Shown here: positions 4,007 through 7,078 of the stretch, piece after piece | How the letters are laid out: each line of letters opens with the position of its first letter | Numbering within the stretch: position 1 is the first letter of the stretch | NCBI GenBank assembly: GCA_009692395.1 | Contig: SHZG01000120.1 | Location: 1-7,078, forward strand | Reading direction: 5' to 3' | DNA from: Methylococcales bacterium | GTDB taxonomy: Bacteria; Pseudomonadota; Gammaproteobacteria; Methylococcales; Methylomonadaceae | Length of the DNA: 7,078 bases | Position numbers and translations under genes: made by a program | Notes under the pieces: generated by a model | What the model was told of the DNA's origin: nothing | Databases searched by the model: none | What the model saw: the letters and a program-made list of their open reading frames with translations, nothing else

Positions 4007-6760
4007 TTAAGCCTCATTGATGAGCTTTAATCCGGGTGGCAAGGATTCACCAAAAATCTGCTTTTCTTCTTTTTCATCCAGTTCTTTGACTTGCTCCACC
4101 ATCTCTAGCCATGAAACAGGGGCTTTGCTAAGTTTTAATTTTTCCAGAATGGCAAGGCGTAAAGACTCATCAATATCGCGGGTTCTATCGCCACTCATAC
4201 GCGCCATCAAAGTAGCGGCAAAACCAACATGAGGCTTTTTGCGCCAGTCTTCTTTTAACATAGCAGTCAACCACTCGCTCACCACATCTACTGCAACCAC
4301 ATTATGACTGCTACCATGAAACGGGACACGCGCTCCGATACGTCCGACTGCCCACCATGTTTGGCTAGGTTCGCCTGCTTTTTCTAAACGTTTTAATAAC
4401 CATTCACCTAATTGAATTTTTTTATCGACTGTTAAGCGTTCCAAAATAGCCGATAAACGCACCATATCATCATAACTACGGGTTTTGATTTGCTTAGTAA
4501 TGCCTACTTGTCTAGCAGCGGCTGGATTTAAATACTTAGCAATATCAGCAAAAATTTGTTCTTGCGCCGCCGCGTTTAAACCACCTGCGATACGCCGCCA
4601 CACTATCCACCACTCTGCCCAGTTTTGAGTTTCGTTGACGAACTGTAAACCGTGCAGGTAAAGTTTCCACAGTTGTTCCACGCGCCAATCATCCAACGGA
4701 TAGCCAAAACCCGGCCGTAAACAAAAGCCGATTAAACTCAACCACACACGCTCATGATGTTCAGAACGGCGGCGGAATTTTGCTCCGTCTAATAAAGTGG
4801 TGAACATGGCTCTTAATACAGGTGTTGCCCATTCGTTACGATCACAGCCTAAAGTTTTTTCTAAATCAGCACGTAAATTTTTAACCGCTTTAGGGTCAAT
4901 TTGTTTCGATTTAGAGCCGAATACCGCTTGCATTTTTTCCACGACGACAGGGAATTTCGACGGTAAACTGGCATCGGCTGTGAGTGTGCCGCGTGCTTTT
5001 TTGCGGATTTGAAATTCCACATCCCAGCGTTGAGCAGGATTATCAACGGACACGCACTGCATTTTCAACGTGCCGATTTCAGTTTGTGTGACCGCTAAAC
5101 ACACAATCACTTCTTCATTCGTCTCACTGGCAAACGCCACGGCTAACGGCGGCAAAGAATGAAAATCATCGGTGATTTCGGTGACATTGCCTGATTTAAA
5201 TTCATTATCGCCCGTAGTTGACGCTAAATGAAAACGCACAGGCGTACCCAGTCGCAGGGCAAAACGGTGATCAGTCAACAGAACTTCATCGCCTTCTTCA
5301 CTGCCTCTGGGCAAAATACAAATGCCTTTTTGTTCAGTCGCATCGGTATCAACCAGTAAGAAGTAACTCCGCGCCGCACCACCACCGATTTTTAATTTTT
5401 TATCACGGCGAGCAATTGCATAACTGACTGCACCAAACGCCACGGCTAATTCTGGGTGTTTATTGTCCAGTAATACGGGCGGTTTATCACGCCACGAATT
5501 CAGCAAATCCAGCGTGCGTTGGGTAAGCGGCTGACTGCGAAACACGCCACCGTTTAATAACAAGCCATCGGGAACGATACCCTGTCCTTGCAACGCATCT
5601 TGTGCCGCTGCTTTATGCAAATTTAAAAAAGCAGCAATGTGCTTGCTAATCGCAGGGTCAGCAGTGTACGGCAAACCAAATTCCACCACGCCACTGCGTT
5701 TTTTATCGGGTAATTCAGCCAAACCTGACAGCGGAAAAAAGCCATCTAATGCGAGGCTTCTCACTTCTTCACGACTGAACGTCACTGAACGCGCCGCGCT
5801 GATGAGTTTTGAACCGCCACCCAATAAAGTCACCGTCAATTGTTCAGGCGCGTCTTCGGCTAACAAGCGTTCTTTAACCAAGCGACATTGCTCAATCAGT
5901 TGCGATAACTCTGCCGCTGATAGCCGTTTTTCACCATTGTTTAACCGATTTTCAGCTAATCGCGCCAACGCTAAATCGATATTATCACCGCCTAGCATTA
6001 AATGATTACCCACGCCAATACGCGTCAGTTTCGGTTCAATTTCACCTTGTTCCACTTTAATCAGCGTTAAATCTGTCGTACCGCCGCCCACATCACAGAC
6101 CAACAACAAATGCACATCCGCCAGCAATTGTTTCAGATTGCCCGCATTACGTCGTAACCAGTCATAACACACCGCTTGTGGCTCTTCCAACAGCCGCACA
6201 TTATGCAGCCCGACACTACGCGCCGCTTCCAGAGTCAACGACCGCGCCCCTTCATCAAAAGACGCAGGCACAGTAATTACTAAATCCTGTTCATCCAATG
6301 GCGCGTCGGGAAATTGATGCCGCCAAACCGCGCAGATATGCGCTAAATAACTGGCACTGGCATCAATCGGCGACACTTTATTAATGTCATCGGACGAACC
6401 CCACGGCAAAATCTCCGCGTTATGATCCACCGATGGATGCGATAACCAACTTTTCGCGCTGGTGACTAATCGCCCTGACGTTTTCGCCCCCAACACCCGC
6501 GCCGCCTCACCGACAACAGCAGGACACTTATCATTCACCGTGGCAAAAACCACATCCGCCGCTGATAACTCGCCCTCTGCTGGGTGATAACGCACCGACG
6601 GCAATAACGGTCTCGCCGCCACTTGCCCCAGCGCGACTAACTGCTCGACGTGAAAAAGTTGAATATCTCGATGGCTGTTATCAGCGTTAGTGTACGCAAC
6701 AACGGTATGCGTTGTGCCTAAGTCGATACCGACTAAATACTGTGGAGTTTGTTTATGCAC
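4007..6760 (-). CDS. Large Hsp70-family protein with DUF3731-type C-terminus (YegD-like)
   Basis: An actin-fold ATPase of the Hsp70 superfamily occupies residues 1-~455: phosphate-1 loop GIDLGTTHT (11-19), VITVPASFDEGAR (161-173), LLEEPQAVCYDWL (190-202), phosphate-2 loop VCDVGGGTTDL (221-231), GVGNHLMLGGDNID (249-262) and adenosine-binding LLNGGVF (401-407). All nucleotide-binding motifs look intact. Residues ~460-590 take the place of the substrate domain and contain EIGTLKMQCV (561-570). The Trp-rich, basic C-terminal third (~600-905) fits the DUF3731 domain attached to some Hsp70 homologues. At 917 residues it is far longer than DnaK (~640) or YegD (~450). Substrate and function are unknown; a chaperone role is inferred from the ATPase only. 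The start is GTG: an in-frame TGA lies 12 nt upstream and no ATG fits. No clear ribosome site is visible. No J-protein, GrpE or second Hsp70 gene is adjacent. The 5' half is GC-richer than the downstream genes. Confidence 0.9.
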   Translation of the reverse strand: MHKQTPQYLVGIDLGTTHTVVAYTNADNSHRDIQLFHVEQLVALGQVAARPLLPSVRYHPAEGELSAADVVFATVNDKCPAVVGEAARVLGAKTSGRLVTSAKSWLSHPSVDHNAEILPWGSSDDINKVSPIDASASYLAHICAVWRHQFPDAPLDEQDLVITVPASFDEGARSLTLEAARSVGLHNVRLLEEPQAVCYDWLRRNAGNLKQLLADVHLLLVCDVGGGTTDLTLIKVEQGEIEPKLTRIGVGNHLMLGGDNIDLALARLAENRLNNGEKRLSAAELSQLIEQCRLVKERLLAEDAPEQLTVTLLGGGSKLISAARSVTFSREEVRSLALDGFFPLSGLAELPDKKRSGVVEFGLPYTADPAISKHIAAFLNLHKAAAQDALQGQGIVPDGLLLNGGVFRSQPLTQRTLDLLNSWRDKPPVLLDNKHPELAVAFGAVSYAIARRDKKLKIGGGAARSYFLLVDTDATEQKGICILPRGSEEGDEVLLTDHRFALRLGTPVRFHLASTTGDNEFKSGNVTEITDDFHSLPPLAVAFASETNEEVIVCLAVTQTEIGTLKMQCVSVDNPAQRWDVEFQIRKKARGTLTADASLPSKFPVVVEKMQAVFGSKSKQIDPKAVKNLRADLEKTLGCDRNEWATPVLRAMFTTLLDGAKFRRRSEHHERVWLSLIGFCLRPGFGYPLDDWRVEQLWKLYLHGLQFVNETQNWAEWWIVWRRIAGGLNAAAQEQIFADIAKYLNPAAARQVGITKQIKTRSYDDMVRLSAILERLTVDKKIQLGEWLLKRLEKAGEPSQTWWAVGRIGARVPFHGSSHNVVAVDVVSEWLTAMLKEDWRKKPHVGFAATLMARMSGDRTRDIDESLRLAILEKLKLSKAPVSWLEMVEQVKELDEKEEKQIFGESLPPGLKLINEA

Positions 6761-7004
6761 GATGATTTTTCAAAAAGTTGTTCATTATTCACTAAGGTAG
6801 CGAATACTAGTTTAAATTGCCTAACCCGCTATGGTCTCAAAACTGTTCGCTTTGTCAAGAAAATCAAAAGCATCCTTACATCCTTCGCCTGAATACTGGC
6901 TAAAAGTTCAGAGCGCACTGAACAAATTATTGGTAGTGGGTTAAATCTGTGATGATAGATTAAAATCACGGGCAGAATAAAATCACACTTACCTAAAAGA
7001 CCTT
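6761..7004. other. Intergenic region between the Hsp70 gene and the IS1-type element
   Basis: This 244-bp stretch should hold the Hsp70 promoter, on the minus strand. A perfect TTGACA occurs at 6853-6858 (minus), but the sequence 17-19 bp on (ACCATAG) is a poor -10 box, so I do not call a promoter. It also contains an 18-bp dyad (6906-6923) and the presumed IS end (from about 6932). Two short plus-strand ORFs, 6755-6892 (45 codons) and 6831-6944 (37 codons), resemble nothing I recognise. Confidence 0.5.
6906..6923. repeat. 18-bp near-perfect dyad
   Basis: GTTCAG (6906-6911) and CTGAAC (6918-6923) flank AGCGCA; the whole 18 bp equals its reverse complement except at two positions (7 and 12). 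No T-run follows on either strand, so it reads more like an operator-type site or a short hairpin than a terminator. It ends 8 bp before the presumed IS1-type end. Confidence 0.5.
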
Positions 7005-7078
7005 ATGAGCTGCTACCAAGAAATCACCTGTCCATTCTGTAAAAGTACCCAGATTGGCAAGTCAGGACGCAATGCAAC
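6932..7078 (+). mobile_element. Left end of an IS1-family element, cut by the window edge
   Basis: The transposase start at 7005 is preceded by about 70 bp beginning GGTAGTGGGTTAAATCTGTG. IS1-family elements usually begin with GG and have their first gene within 50-80 bp of the end, so 6932 is a plausible boundary. A related 10-mer in inverted orientation occurs at 6822-6831. The right end and any 8-9 bp target duplication lie outside the window, so the boundary is inferred. Confidence 0.45.
7005..7078 (+). CDS. IS1-family transposase, N-terminal fragment (InsA-like zinc finger)
   Basis: The ATG at 7005 opens a frame that runs off the window after 24 complete codons: MSCYQEITCPFCKSTQIGKS (1-20) then GRNA. 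The CPFC (9-12) followed by K/S-x-x-I-x-K-x-G-R is the first half of the zinc-binding N-terminus of IS1-type transposases (InsA); the second half, normally QRY-x-C-x-x-C, would follow just past the edge. No ribosome site is obvious. IS1595- or other zinc-ribbon transposases start in a similar way, so the family assignment is probable, not certain. Whether the gene is intact or uses the IS1-type frameshift cannot be seen. Confidence 0.6.
   Translation, partial: MSCYQEITCPFCKSTQIGKSGRNA

Noticed and set aside
4861..5046. 61-codon minus-strand ORF inside the Hsp70 gene
   Set aside because: It is a shifted frame of the same strand within an uninterrupted, well-conserved gene.
5637..6005. 122-codon plus-strand ORF
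   Set aside because: It is antisense to the conserved ATPase domain of the Hsp70 gene and has low-complexity composition.
6853..6858. TTGACA as the -35 box of the Hsp70 promoter
   Set aside because: No acceptable -10 hexamer lies 16-19 bp downstream, and no sigma-32-like pattern is visible.
6755..6892. 45-codon plus-strand ORF ending VRFVKKIKSILTSFA
   Set aside because: Its first codons overlap the Hsp70 start antisense, there is no ribosome site, and no known family is recalled; chance is more likely.
6831..6944. 37-codon plus-strand ORF
   Set aside because: It ends inside the presumed IS terminus and has no ribosome site or recognisable motif.
1..7078. CRISPR array, tRNA or rRNA genes
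   Set aside because: No regularly spaced direct repeats with spacers, and no tRNA- or rRNA-like segments, were found on reading through the non-coding stretches.

Overview
The window looks like a piece of a gammaproteobacterial chromosome of moderate to low GC. The riboflavin synthase is of the Escherichia coli RibC (RibE) type. The dispersed palindromes, IS elements and mixed GC would suit a filamentous sulfur bacterium or relative (Thiotrichales/Beggiatoaceae-like), but that placement is an impression and was not computed. All chromosomal genes read on the minus strand. Each end of the window is a cut-off transposable element: an IS4-type transposase start on the left (minus strand) and an IS1-type transposase start on the right (plus strand).

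Read in the direction of transcription (right to left), the first gene is a 917-residue Hsp70-family protein of the YegD-like/DUF3731 type, starting at GTG. A 95-bp gap follows, holding a near-perfect 31-bp palindrome and a TATAAT box. Next is a tight cluster: an MBOAT-family O-acyltransferase (AlgI-like) whose last ~110 codons are in another reading frame, then its usual partner, a membrane-anchored AlgX/AlgJ-like SGNH protein, then ribE (riboflavin synthase), then ribH (lumazine synthase, divergent). Gaps are 5 and 15 bp, and ribE/ribH overlap by 4 bp, so these genes are probably one transcription unit. A stem-loop lies ~28 bp after ribH.

The cluster joins two unrelated jobs. MBOAT plus SGNH protein normally O-acetylate an exported polysaccharide or cell-wall glycan. 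RibE plus RibH perform the last two steps of riboflavin synthesis. There is no room for an FMN riboswitch before ribE. The acetylation pair looks damaged: the MBOAT is split by a frameshift, and the SGNH protein has no GDS motif where one is expected, which fits an in-frame deletion. ribE and ribH look intact, although RibH departs from the family at several active-site positions.

I see no convincing new multi-gene system. The points most worth checking are the paired damage in the acetylation genes, the atypical RibH, the broken IS4-type transposase start with its repeated TGTGGG motifs, and the palindromic elements between genes.
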